Positions 54,191 to 61,930 of a stretch of DNA of 64,000 nt are shown here, in pieces; position 1 is the stretch's first letter, and each line of letters opens with the position of its first letter. Position numbers and translations under genes: made by a program. Below the pieces are notes generated by a model. That model was given only the letters and a program-made list of their open reading frames with translations. It made no database searches and had not been told where the DNA came from. The stretch covers positions 25,568-89,567 of the forward strand of contig JAJPIA010000141.1 of NCBI GenBank assembly GCA_021324975.1, written 5' to 3'. The DNA is from Bacillota bacterium (GTDB lineage: Bacteria > Sysuimicrobiota > Sysuimicrobiia > Sysuimicrobiales > Segetimicrobiaceae).

Positions 54191-55093
54191 GTGACCGCGT
54201 TCGACCACCTCACGGGGTTCCTATGCGGCGAAGAGGAGATCGCGGCCGCCTTTCTCTATGGGCAACCGGCCGTGACCCGTACCTGGCCCGACTCCGATAT
54301 CGAGATCGGGATCCTCTTTCGTGAAGGGGTGGGCAGCGACGCCATCACCGAGTACCTGGAGGGACTCGGGAGCAGCCATCCTCTCGGCGATCATCCGGGG
54401 ATCCTCATGCCGTTTGCGCTCAACGTGCACCTGCTGCCCGTGGTGTACGAGGTGCTGACGTGGGGGTCGCTGCTGGCGGACAATGACCGCGCGGCGCGCG
54501 AAGGGTTTGTCCGGCAGACGAGCGAGCGCCTCGCGCAGGAGCGGCCGCGCCTCTTGGAAGAGGCGCACGAGACGATCCTCAAGGCGAGGGCCTTTGGGCT
54601 TCCGTCCGCGGACGACGCCGTCCGTGCGGCCTCGCAACCGGCCCGGTCGCTCGACCCCGTGCGCGCGGGCTGGCGCCTCGCGCGTGTGCTCACGTCGGTC
54701 CCCATTCTGGAGATGTTCACGCGCGACGTCGAGGCGGTGTCGCAGGATGCCGAACGCGTGGGGCAGATCATCGGCGTCTTCAGCAACGCCGGCGGCGCGG
54801 TGACGGGTATTGCCAAAGCCATGCTGACCACGCTCGGCATCGCCCGCCCTCCACGCCGGTGGGAGATCTTTCTGCCGCTCGCGGACGCCGGCATCATCCC
54901 CATGGAGCTCGCGCTCCACCTCGCCGCGATGGTCGAGACGCGGTGGGCGCTGCTCACGGGGGGCGGCATTATCGCGCCGGAGCGCGTGATCGCGCTGATC
55001 CGCGGCTACCTGCCGGCCATCATCACGTTCGCGCGGCGGGCGTCGTGGGTGACGGAACTCCCCGGCTTGACGGCGACGCAGCGGCTGCACTGA
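54191..55093 (+). CDS. uncharacterised protein with nucleotidyltransferase (MNT)-like N-terminus
   Basis: 300 residues from a GTG. Residues about 12-75 resemble the minimal nucleotidyltransferase fold: AAAFLYGQPAVTRTWPDSDIEIGILF, where DSDIEIGI sits like the DxD metal site, but the usual G-S pair is G-Q. Residues about 90-170 are helical with many Arg and Glu residues, and 180-300 are a second helical region (VLTSVPILEMFTRDVEAVSQDAERVG), loosely like HEPN/DUF86 partners fused to MNT proteins. It stands alone, 15 bases before the kinase gene. If the fold assignment is right, it could be a fused MNT-HEPN toxin-antitoxin relative. Function unknown. Confidence 0.5.
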   Translation: MTAFDHLTGFLCGEEEIAAAFLYGQPAVTRTWPDSDIEIGILFREGVGSDAITEYLEGLGSSHPLGDHPGILMPFALNVHLLPVVYEVLTWGSLLADNDRAAREGFVRQTSERLAQERPRLLEEAHETILKARAFGLPSADDAVRAASQPARSLDPVRAGWRLARVLTSVPILEMFTRDVEAVSQDAERVGQIIGVFSNAGGAVTGIAKAMLTTLGIARPPRRWEIFLPLADAGIIPMELALHLAAMVETRWALLTGGGIIAPERVIALIRGYLPAIITFARRASWVTELPGLTATQRLH

Positions 55094-55108
55094 GCACGTC
55101 CATCCCCC

Positions 55109-56728
55109 ATGACCGCGTGGTCCTCCAGCCCCGCGAACATAGGCTCCGGCTCCGTTCCGCCCCGGACCGCGCCGGGCGCCGGCGACGGCGGGCCGGTCAT
55201 GGCCGGCCGCTTTGTCCTCGGCGCGCTTGCGGGGCGCGGCGGCATGGGGGCCGTCTATCACGCCTGGGATCGAGCCCGCGGTGTCCCCTGCGCCGTCAAG
55301 GTGCTGGCGGACGCGCTTGCGCATGACGACGAGCTGCGCGCGCGGTTTCGCCGCGAGGCCGAGGCGGTGATGCGGCTCGACCACGAACGGATCGTCCGGG
55401 TCCTCGCGTGCGGAGAGACAGGCTCCCGCCAGTTCATCGCGATGGAGTACGTGCCCGGCGGCACCTTGCGGCAGCTCCTCGCGGACCGGGGGCCGCTACC
55501 GGAGCGCCGCGCCCTCCGCATTGTGCGGGAGGTTGCGGAGGCGCTCGCGTACGCCCACGAGCGGGGCTTCGTTCACCGCGACGTGAAGCCGCAAAACGTC
55601 CTGCTCACGGCGGATGGGCACGCGAAGGTCGCGGACTTCGGCATTGCCAAAGCCGCCGACGCGACGCGGCTGACGCGGACCGGGAGCGTGTTCGGGTCGA
55701 CACATTACATCGCGCCGGAGCAGGTGCGCGGAGACGAGGCGGGGGCGGCCGCGGACCAGTACGCGCTCGGCGTTGTCCTCTACGAGGTTCTCGCCGGACG
55801 GGTGCCGTTCGACGGCGAGGTGCCGGTCGCCATCGCGCTTCGCCATGTCCACGACCCCGTTCCGAGCCTCGCCACGGTTCGCCCCGACGTGTCGCAGCCT
55901 ACCCTCGAGATCGTGGCCCGGCTGCTGGCGAAGGCGCCGGCCGGGCGCTATCCCTCGACCGAGGCCGCCGTCGAGGCGTTGCGGGGCGCGCTGGCCGCGC
56001 TCCCCGACGGGCCCGGTCAACGCGAGATCGAAGACACCGCGCCTGTCTCGAGCGGCGACCCGGACACCCAACAAGCAACGACGCAGGGCCTTCTCGCTCC
56101 TACGGACGGCGCCGGCGAGACACATCCGCGTGCTCCTGCGACCGGCGCGCGCCGGGGTCGCCGCGGGCGGGTGGCGGTGGCCTCGATGTGGGCCGCCGGC
56201 ATCGTGGCGGCGGTCGCGGCAAGCCTTGCCCTGGCGGCCGGCTACCGCGGGGCGTGGCTCGCGGCTCACACGACCGTCCCGGTGCTGACGGGGCTCACGA
56301 TGCAACAGGCCGCCCGCGAAGCGGTCCCCCTGCAGCTCGGCGTCATCGTCACGGGACAGCGCCAGGATCCGCACCTCCCGGTGGGCGCGATCGTGGATCA
56401 GGACCCGCCGGCCGGCCAGCAGGTCCTCAAGGGCGTCGTCGTGCAACTGACGGTGAGCGAGGGTTCCGGGATGGTGCCCGACCTGCGCGGGATTCCCGTG
56501 TCGGGAGCGGCGCATGTGCTCGAGGGCGCCGGGCTCCGCCTCGGCGCGGTGACGTACGCGCATGACGACCAGGTGGCCGCGGGCTACGTCATGAGCCAGG
56601 CGCAGCGGGCCGGGACGCACCTGCCGGCCAATGGCGGCGTGGACGTGGTTGTCAGCGCGGGTCCCGATCAACCGGCGACGGGCGTCCAGCAGACTCCGTT
56701 TCCCGAGGCCGGCAGCGCGAACAAGTAG
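55109..56728 (+). CDS. Ser/Thr protein kinase with transmembrane helix and two PASTA domains (PknB/StkP-like)
   Basis: 539 residues. Kinase domain about 33-295: glycine loop LAGRGGMGAVYHAWD, Lys in CAVKVLAD, HRDVKPQNVLL, DFGIAKA, APEQVRG. An ATG at codon 31 is a possible later start. Residues 300-355 are a Thr/Pro-rich juxtamembrane linker; one helix (about 356-378, MWAAGIVAAVAASLALAAGY) leads to two extracytoplasmic PASTA repeats (VPVLTGLTMQQAAREA..., and VPDLRGIPVSGAAHVLEGAG...). PASTA domains bind muropeptides or lipid II and report on cell-wall state. Only two repeats, fewer than the usual three or four. Confidence 0.94.
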   Translation: MTAWSSSPANIGSGSVPPRTAPGAGDGGPVMAGRFVLGALAGRGGMGAVYHAWDRARGVPCAVKVLADALAHDDELRARFRREAEAVMRLDHERIVRVLACGETGSRQFIAMEYVPGGTLRQLLADRGPLPERRALRIVREVAEALAYAHERGFVHRDVKPQNVLLTADGHAKVADFGIAKAADATRLTRTGSVFGSTHYIAPEQVRGDEAGAAADQYALGVVLYEVLAGRVPFDGEVPVAIALRHVHDPVPSLATVRPDVSQPTLEIVARLLAKAPAGRYPSTEAAVEALRGALAALPDGPGQREIEDTAPVSSGDPDTQQATTQGLLAPTDGAGETHPRAPATGARRGRRGRVAVASMWAAGIVAAVAASLALAAGYRGAWLAAHTTVPVLTGLTMQQAAREAVPLQLGVIVTGQRQDPHLPVGAIVDQDPPAGQQVLKGVVVQLTVSEGSGMVPDLRGIPVSGAAHVLEGAGLRLGAVTYAHDDQVAAGYVMSQAQRAGTHLPANGGVDVVVSAGPDQPATGVQQTPFPEAGSANK

Positions 56729-56746
56729 CGGCAGGGAGGGAACCGT

Positions 56747-57025
56747 GTGACCGCGGCGTTGACCGTGACCGTGCAACCCACGCCGAACGTCAATGCGCTC
56801 AAGTTCGTCCTGAACCGCCAGATGACGGCGGGACGGAGCCGGACGTTTACCGACGCCCAAACGGCGGACGCGCCGCTCGCGCGGGACCTCTTGGGCGTCG
56901 CCGGCATCCGGCAGGTGTTCTTTCTCAACGACTTCATCACGATCACGCGCGTAGACGATGCCGACTGGGACGCGATCGTGCCGGAGGTCGAGTCGTTGAT
57001 CAGGCGCCACCTGGGCGATGCGTAG
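56747..57025 (+). CDS. NifU/Nfu N-terminal-domain protein
   Basis: 92 residues from a GTG with a GGCAGGGAGGG ribosome site. It matches the Nfu N-terminal domain: TVQPTPNVNALKFVLNRQM, then DLLGVAGIRQVFFLNDFITITR and a C-terminal ADWDAIVPEVESLIRRHL. The catalytic CxxC NifU C-domain is absent, so it is a stand-alone Nfu-N protein, thought to help in iron-sulphur cluster transfer. Nineteen bases after the kinase gene. Confidence 0.85.
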   Translation: MTAALTVTVQPTPNVNALKFVLNRQMTAGRSRTFTDAQTADAPLARDLLGVAGIRQVFFLNDFITITRVDDADWDAIVPEVESLIRRHLGDA

Positions 57026-57066
57026 CCGGGCGGCCGGGTGCCGCGCCGCTGGCTGGGGGACTCCCG

Positions 57067-57426
57067 CTGCGCCGGGCCGCGTTTGAACGCCTGGTTCAAA
57101 AGGCGCTGGACGACTTGCCGCCCGTCTTTGCCGAGCGGCTTCGCAACGTCGCCGTGCTCGTGGGGGATCGCCCGTCCGCGGAGGTGAGCGCGGAGCTGGG
57201 CGACGACATCCTCGGACTCTATCACGGCGCGAGCGAGCTCGAGCAATCTCCGTTCGCCCCGTACGAGCTGCCCGAGGTGATCGTCATCTACCAGCGCAAC
57301 ATCGAGGCCGTCTGCAAGACCGACGAGGACGTGATCCGCGAGGTGCGGTTGACCGTGATCCACGAGATCGGGCACCATTTCGGGTTGAGCGACGCCGAGA
57401 TGGAGGCGTGGGAGCAAGACGCCTAG
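57067..57426 (+). CDS. minimal zinc metallopeptidase (Acel_2062-like zincin)
   Basis: About 119 residues. Zincin motif: VIHEIGHHFGLSD (HExxHxxGxxD), complete with the third ligand. The N-terminus of the family (FERLVQKALDDLPPVFAERLRNVAVLVGD) is readable from about 57067. No ATG or GTG is in frame there, so the start is probably CTG 57067, which has GGGGGA six bases upstream; the first TTG at 57115 would cut off conserved residues. These are small cytosolic proteins with a minimal matrixin-like fold and unknown substrate. Forty-one bases after the Nfu-N gene. Confidence 0.82.
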   Translation: MRRAAFERLVQKALDDLPPVFAERLRNVAVLVGDRPSAEVSAELGDDILGLYHGASELEQSPFAPYELPEVIVIYQRNIEAVCKTDEDVIREVRLTVIHEIGHHFGLSDAEMEAWEQDA

Positions 57427-57477
57427 TTTCAAAACCTTTAGTATTCCCGCGGATTTGAGCAGAAGACGGTCAATTGA

Positions 57478-57506
57478 TTGACAGGTCAGGGGGCGAACCC
57501 TATACT
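57478..57506 (+). promoter_or_regulatory. near-consensus promoter of the TetR gene
   Basis: TTGACA (57478-57483), 17-base spacer, TATACT (57501-57506). The predicted transcript start is near 57513, with the operator just downstream. Confidence 0.75.
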
Positions 57507-57516
57507 CCCGTTGGGA

Positions 57517-57532
57517 GACTGACCAGTCAGTC
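57517..57532 (+). promoter_or_regulatory. inverted-repeat operator, probable TetR autoregulatory site
   Basis: GACTGAC-CA-GTCAGTC is a perfect 7-bp inverted repeat around two bases, lying about +5 to +20 from the predicted transcription start of the TetR gene. Repression by roadblock is likely. Confidence 0.65.
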
Positions 57533-57546
57533 TGAAGGGGGGTCGG

Positions 57547-58179
57547 ATGGCAACCGCGATAGAACGGCTGGGAAGGCCCTCACAACGCGAAGAGACCCGC
57601 CGCAAGATTCTCGAATCCGCCGCGCAAGTTTTCGCCGACAAGGGCTTCTATCGCTCGGTTGTTGACGATATCGTCAAGGCTTCGGGTACGTCCAAAGGCG
57701 CCGTGTACTTCTACTTCGACAGCAAAGAGCAGATCTTCATGTCCCTCGTGGAAGACTATGCCGCCACGGTCGCGCAAGAGCTGCAGGTCGCGGTTCACCG
57801 GAGCCGCGGTCTGATCGCCGAGGTCGAGGCGACCGTCGCCACGCTGATCCGAAACTTCCAGGCACACCGCACCCTGGCCAAAATTGTGCTCGTCGATTGG
57901 CCCGCGGCCGGCGCCGAGTTTCAAGGGAAGCGGATCGCGCTCAAGACCATGCTCGTGGAGGTGTTGCGCGGGTACCTGGACCGGGCGGTTCAGGACGGCA
58001 AGATCCCCGCTCAGGACACGGAGATGGCGGCGTACGCCTGGATCGGCGCTATCGGTGAGATCGTGGCGAGGTGGCTCAACACCGGTAAGCCCAATCCGCT
58101 CGACGAGGTGCTGGCCCCCTTGACCCGCCTCCTGCTCTCCAGCGTGGGGTTTGTCGCGAGCCCGGCAGCGGCGCGGTAA
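57547..58179 (+). CDS. TetR-family transcriptional regulator
   Basis: 210 residues. N-terminal helix-turn-helix: RRKILESAAQVFADKGFYRSVVDDIVKASGTSKGAVYFYFDSKEQIFMSLVEDY, the canonical TetR pattern. The C-terminal ligand domain (about 60-200) is all-helical; the terminal WIGAIGEIVARWLNTGKPNPLDEVL resembles the FadR/AcrR subgroups that bind acyl or hydrophobic ligands. GGGGGG and the ATG follow the operator directly. It probably represses itself and perhaps the next gene, pyrE, six bases downstream. Confidence 0.93.
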   Translation: MATAIERLGRPSQREETRRKILESAAQVFADKGFYRSVVDDIVKASGTSKGAVYFYFDSKEQIFMSLVEDYAATVAQELQVAVHRSRGLIAEVEATVATLIRNFQAHRTLAKIVLVDWPAAGAEFQGKRIALKTMLVEVLRGYLDRAVQDGKIPAQDTEMAAYAWIGAIGEIVARWLNTGKPNPLDEVLAPLTRLLLSSVGFVASPAAAR

Positions 58180-58185
58180 CCCCAC

Positions 58186-58767
58186 GTGAAGTCGTTCCCC
58201 GCCGAGCTCGGGCCGGCGCTTCGGGCCCGAACGTGGGCGCGTATCGTCCGGGCCGCGGTGCTTCGAGGTTCGTTCACGCTCAGCTCCGGGCGGCACAGCC
58301 CCTATTACATTGACAAGTACTTGTTTGAAACCGATCCCAGCGTCCTGCGCGACATCGCGCGTCTCCTCGCGCCGTTGATCCCGGACACCGCGACCCGCCT
58401 CGTTGGGCCCGCGCTCGGAGGAGTGCCGCTCGCGACCGCGGTCGCGCTCGAGACGGGGCTGCCGTTTGTCATCGCGCGCCCCGAGGCCAAGGCCTACGGC
58501 ACCGGCCGCCTGCTCGAGGGACGGATCGGAGCCCAGGACCGCGCCGTCGTGATCGAGGACGTGGTCACCACGGGCGCCCAAGCGGTCCGGGCGGCGCGCA
58601 ATGTCGAGACCGCCGGGGCCGAGGTCCTGCTCATCCTCGCCGTGGTGGACCGGCACGAGGGCGGGCGCGAGCGCATCACCGCGGGCGGCCATCGGTACGA
58701 GGCACTCTACGATCTGGGCGAATGGTCGCTCTCGCTGGGCGCTGGGCCGGAACCGCGACCAACTTAG
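58186..58767 (+). CDS. pyrE: orotate phosphoribosyltransferase
   Basis: 193 residues from a GTG. Type-I PRTase signature VVIEDVVTTGAQAVRAA (PRPP site), with FTLSSGRHSPYYIDKYLFETDP at the N-terminus and KAYGTGRLLEGRI in the flexible hood. It makes OMP from orotate and PRPP in pyrimidine synthesis. Being only six bases after the TetR gene, it is likely transcribed from the TetR promoter, an unusual placement for a housekeeping gene. Confidence 0.92.
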   Translation: MKSFPAELGPALRARTWARIVRAAVLRGSFTLSSGRHSPYYIDKYLFETDPSVLRDIARLLAPLIPDTATRLVGPALGGVPLATAVALETGLPFVIARPEAKAYGTGRLLEGRIGAQDRAVVIEDVVTTGAQAVRAARNVETAGAEVLLILAVVDRHEGGRERITAGGHRYEALYDLGEWSLSLGAGPEPRPT

Positions 58768-58829
58768 GCGATTCTGCGCCTCGCCTTGCGGGATTGGGTG
58801 GGCGCGGGAGCCCCGCCCTTCGCTCCCAC

Positions 58830-59567
58830 CTATTTGTTCCCGGAGCGCGTCGCGGAGTACTGAGTACTGGCCCACATCGCGGCGCCGGCACGCCGCCGAA
58901 CTCCGAGCTTGTCGTAGACGTGTTCCAAGTGCTTCTGCACGGTCCTTGGGCTGATGTGCAGGACCGCGCCGATTTCGCGGTTCGTCTTGCCGCGGGCCAC
59001 CAGCGACAGAACGTCGAGCTCCCGCGGATTGAGCCGGACATTGCCCGCGGCGTCTATCTGGCGCTGCGCGTCGACCAGATACGGACGCACCAGCTGAAGA
59101 AGTTCCAGGTCGCGGTCGGCGAAGTCCCGCCCCTGCCGGTCCAGCGTGACGCATCGAACGGTGCCGGGGGGCGCGGGGAGCGTCATGGCGATCTCCCATC
59201 GGATCCGCGCCGGCCGGTACAGCTCGCTGAATAGACCCGTCCCGCTGAATGTGCGCATCGACGTCATGTCGGTGATCCGGCGGGGACTGCCGTCGCCCGT
59301 TTGCATCTGGTGCAGGAACAACGGGTGGTCACGGTAGTGACGGGTGAACGGGGTGGTATCCGGCGGGAGCACGGACGCCGGCAGCGCGACGGTGCTGATC
59401 GTCCGCGAGGCGGGACGCACCTCATTGTAGCTCGTCAGCTCGCACGGGATCAGGCTCCTGAGCCCCTCGAGCACGGCGGCAACGAAGGCGGCCCGATCCG
59501 CGGCGTCGCGCAGCCGCCACAAGAAATCGAGCAGGGTCCGGCCCTGGGAGACTGCCAAGTGGTGCAC
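58830..59567 (-). CDS. LuxR-family (HTH) transcriptional regulator
   Basis: 245 residues from the GTG at 59567, which has GGAG five bases upstream; a GTG at 59630 would give 266. Residues about 175-235 are the LuxR HTH: RLNPRELDVLSLVARGKTNREIGAVLHISPRTVQKHLEHVYDKLGV. The N-terminal 160 residues form a GAF-like sensor with no autoinducer-domain signature. Divergent from the small-protein cluster at 59704, which it may control. An inverted repeat lies just before the chosen start. Confidence 0.88.
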   Translation of the reverse strand: MHHLAVSQGRTLLDFLWRLRDAADRAAFVAAVLEGLRSLIPCELTSYNEVRPASRTISTVALPASVLPPDTTPFTRHYRDHPLFLHQMQTGDGSPRRITDMTSMRTFSGTGLFSELYRPARIRWEIAMTLPAPPGTVRCVTLDRQGRDFADRDLELLQLVRPYLVDAQRQIDAAGNVRLNPRELDVLSLVARGKTNREIGAVLHISPRTVQKHLEHVYDKLGVRRRAGAAMWASTQYSATRSGNK

Positions 59568-59576
59568 GATTGCTCC

Positions 59577-59594
59577 ATACGCCAAACGGCGTAT
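59577..59594 (-). promoter_or_regulatory. inverted repeat upstream of the LuxR regulator
   Basis: ATACGCC-AAAC-GGCGTAT is a perfect 7-bp inverted repeat abutting the GGAG ribosome site of the GTG 59567 start. It may be an operator or an mRNA hairpin that limits translation. If translation begins at 59630 it would be coding instead. Confidence 0.35.
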
Positions 59595-59703
59595 TGTTCC
59601 TCTGCCCTGCCCATGGTGTAATGGCCGCACTCACCTCGGCGACAAATCTTCGAGTCCGAACTTGAGTTCGCGTCGTGCCGATGTGTTGGGGAGGGGTGCA
59701 GCG

Positions 59704-59928
59704 ATGGGGGTCGAGCAGCTCAAGCTCAACCGTGGAAAGTGGCTCGCGATCAACTGCGGCAAGTTCCCGAGTGAGAAGAACTGCCAGCTCGTGATCATGG
59801 CGCCCGCCAGCCAGCGAGACGACTTGATCGAAGCCGCCAGTTCGCATGCCGTCAAGGTCCACGGTCACGAAGAGTCCGCGCAGTTGCGGCAGGAGCTCGG
59901 GCAGGCTCTCGAGTCGATCGAACTCTAG
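59704..59928 (+). CDS. small DUF1059-like protein
   Basis: 74 residues from the ATG at 59704, with a GGGGAGGGG ribosome site. The pattern KWLAINCGKFPSEKNCQLVIMA...EAASSHAVKVHGHEES follows DUF1059-like proteins: two cysteines in the first strand, a strand, then a helix ending in H-A-x-x-x-H-G-H. Family function unknown; members are often near oxidoreductases or stress genes. First of a three-gene set with the next small protein and a flavoprotein. Confidence 0.7.
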   Translation: MGVEQLKLNRGKWLAINCGKFPSEKNCQLVIMAPASQRDDLIEAASSHAVKVHGHEESAQLRQELGQALESIEL

Positions 59929-59945
59929 GGAGCGTGCCGCCGACA

Positions 59946-60224
59946 ATGATCGTGCATTACACCTTTCACATCCACCCCAAGGACAAGGAACAAGCCAAGG
60001 GGGAGTTGCGGAAGTTGCGGGCGACCGTGGAGCGGCACGGGGGGCGGAACTTCCGGTACTACGCGTCGATGGCGTCTGGGACGCCGAACCGGCTGTTCGT
60101 CTACGAGATCGACTCGTTCGCGCACTTCGACTCGCTGAACAAGGATCCGGAGTTTCGCGACATCAAGCTCGACTCGCTGTACTCGCTGGCGGTGCAAACG
60201 ATCTGGGGCGAGGTCGTCCTGTGA
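59946..60224 (+). CDS. small ABM-like (dimeric alpha/beta barrel) protein
   Basis: 92 residues from the ATG at 59946. The pattern VHYTFHIHPKDKEQAKGELRKLRATVERHGGRNFRYYASMAS...NRLFVYEIDSFAHFDSLNKDPEFRDI resembles the antibiotic-biosynthesis monooxygenase/EthD ferredoxin-like fold. Catalytic residues cannot be assigned. It starts 17 bases after the DUF1059-like gene, so they probably share a transcript. Confidence 0.6.
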   Translation: MIVHYTFHIHPKDKEQAKGELRKLRATVERHGGRNFRYYASMASGTPNRLFVYEIDSFAHFDSLNKDPEFRDIKLDSLYSLAVQTIWGEVVL

Positions 60225-60278
60225 AGCACTGAACGTGTCCAAACCGCGTGCACTCATTGCGATCGGGGGGAACCTGCC

Positions 60279-61664
60279 ATGACCGACCAGGCGATTTCGA
60301 GTTTCCAACAGAGCCTGCGCGGCCGGCTCGTCCGCTCAGGTGACAGTGACTACGACGCTGCGCGGGCGCTCTACAACGGCATGATCGACAAGCGCCCTCG
60401 CCTGATCGCACGTTGCGTGGACGTCGCGGACGTCATCGCCGCGGTGAACTTCGCGCGCGAACAACAGCTGCTTCTGGCGATTCGCGGCGGTGGACACAAC
60501 GGCCCCGGGCTGGGGAGCTGCAACGACGGGCTCGTCATCGATCTGTCGATGCTGCGGAGCGTTCGAGTCGATCCGGGAACCCGCACCGTTCGGGTCGACG
60601 CCGGGTGCACGTCCGGCGATGTGGACCACGCGACACATCCGTTTGGGCTCGCCGTTCCGTTCGGCATCGTATCGACCACCGGGGTGGCCGGCCTGACGCT
60701 GGGCGGCGGCACCGGTTATCTGACCCGCAAGTACGGTCTCACGATCGATAACCTGCTCGAAGCCGATGTCGTCCTCGCCAATGGCGAGTTTGTGACGGCC
60801 AATCGGAGCCAGCATCCCGACTTGTTCTGGGCGCTCCGCGGCGGCGGCGGCAACTTTGGCGTCGTGACGAGCTTCCTCTTCCAGGCGCATCCCGTGAGCA
60901 TGGTCTACGCCGGTCCGATCTTCTGGCTCGCCACGGATGCCAAAGCTGTGATGCGCGCCTATCGGGAGTTCCTGCCCACCGCGCCCGAAGAGTTCGGCGT
61001 GTTCGTTGGTCTCAAGACGGTACCGCCCATGGACCCGTTTCCGAAGGACTACTGGGGCAGGCGCGCGTGCGCGGTCATCGGCAGCTACAACGGCCCCGCC
61101 CCGGAGGGCGAGCGGGCGCTGGCTCCATTGCTCAACGTCGTGCCGCCCCCCATCTTCAATTGGATGGGCGCGATGCCGTTCCCCGCGATGCAGTCGCTGT
61201 TCGACCCGTTCTTCCCAAAGGGCCTGCAGTGGTACTGGAAGGGCGACTTCGTGAAGGCGCTCCCGGACGCGGCAATTGACGCCTACATCGAACAGGCCGG
61301 ACAGGCGCCGACCGCCATGTGCCTGACGCACCTGTACCCGATCGATGGTGCGGTCCATCGTGTCGCGAAGGATGCGACCGCCTGGAGCACGCGAGACGCC
61401 ACCTGGTCGATGGTCATCGCGGGAATCGACTCGAATCCGGGCGGGGCGGACGCGTTGAAGAGTTGGGGGCGCACGTTCTGGAAGACGGTCCATCCCTTCA
61501 ATCTCGAGGGGGGCTACATCAACTTCATGATGGACGACGAAGCCGAGGGACGTCTTTCGGCGACCTACGGAGGAAACTACAAGCGCCTGGCGTCGGTCAA
61601 GGCGCGGTACGATCCGCTGAACCTGTTCCGGGTCAACCAGAACATCCAACCGGCGGCGGTCTGA
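60279..61664 (+). CDS. FAD-linked oxidase, berberine-bridge (BBE) type
   Basis: 461 residues. FAD-binding PCMH domain (about 35-210): LLLAIRGGGHNGPGLGSCNDGLVIDLS, where the His is the usual site of covalent FAD attachment, and GIVSTTGVAGLTLGGGTGYLTRKYGLTIDNL. C-terminal BBE motif: YKRLASVKARYDPLNLFRVNQNI. It oxidises sugars, alcohols or alkaloid-like substrates with oxygen; no signal peptide is seen. Fifty-four bases after the ABM-like gene. Substrate unknown. Confidence 0.92.
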   Translation: MTDQAISSFQQSLRGRLVRSGDSDYDAARALYNGMIDKRPRLIARCVDVADVIAAVNFAREQQLLLAIRGGGHNGPGLGSCNDGLVIDLSMLRSVRVDPGTRTVRVDAGCTSGDVDHATHPFGLAVPFGIVSTTGVAGLTLGGGTGYLTRKYGLTIDNLLEADVVLANGEFVTANRSQHPDLFWALRGGGGNFGVVTSFLFQAHPVSMVYAGPIFWLATDAKAVMRAYREFLPTAPEEFGVFVGLKTVPPMDPFPKDYWGRRACAVIGSYNGPAPEGERALAPLLNVVPPPIFNWMGAMPFPAMQSLFDPFFPKGLQWYWKGDFVKALPDAAIDAYIEQAGQAPTAMCLTHLYPIDGAVHRVAKDATAWSTRDATWSMVIAGIDSNPGGADALKSWGRTFWKTVHPFNLEGGYINFMMDDEAEGRLSATYGGNYKRLASVKARYDPLNLFRVNQNIQPAAV

Positions 61665-61797
61665 CAGGCCAACGCGGCCGCCTCCGTTACGCGGCGCCGC
61701 CTCCCTCTCGAACGGCCTGGCTCACCGGCCAACGGGGGGTGGGGGAATTCCTCGTGTCTTGCGGCCTCATTCTGGCCGCCCACACCCACATGTTCAA

Positions 61798-61827
61798 TTG
61801 ACAGTGAAAACGAAGGACGACTATACT
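61798..61827 (+). promoter_or_regulatory. near-consensus promoter of sufCB
   Basis: TTGACA (61798-61803), 18-base spacer, TATACT (61822-61827). The predicted start near 61834 gives a leader of about 97 bases before sufC. The rest of the 266-base gap from 61665 shows no gene. No clear IscR or SufR box was identified. Confidence 0.7.
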
Positions 61828-61930
61828 GAATCATGAGTAAGTTGGTCGACAATATCAGCTTCGCGTCGTGGACGTGTCCGCGCGAGCGCGCCGGCGTGCG
61901 GCGGCGCGAGACGCCGGGACGGAGGGGTGA

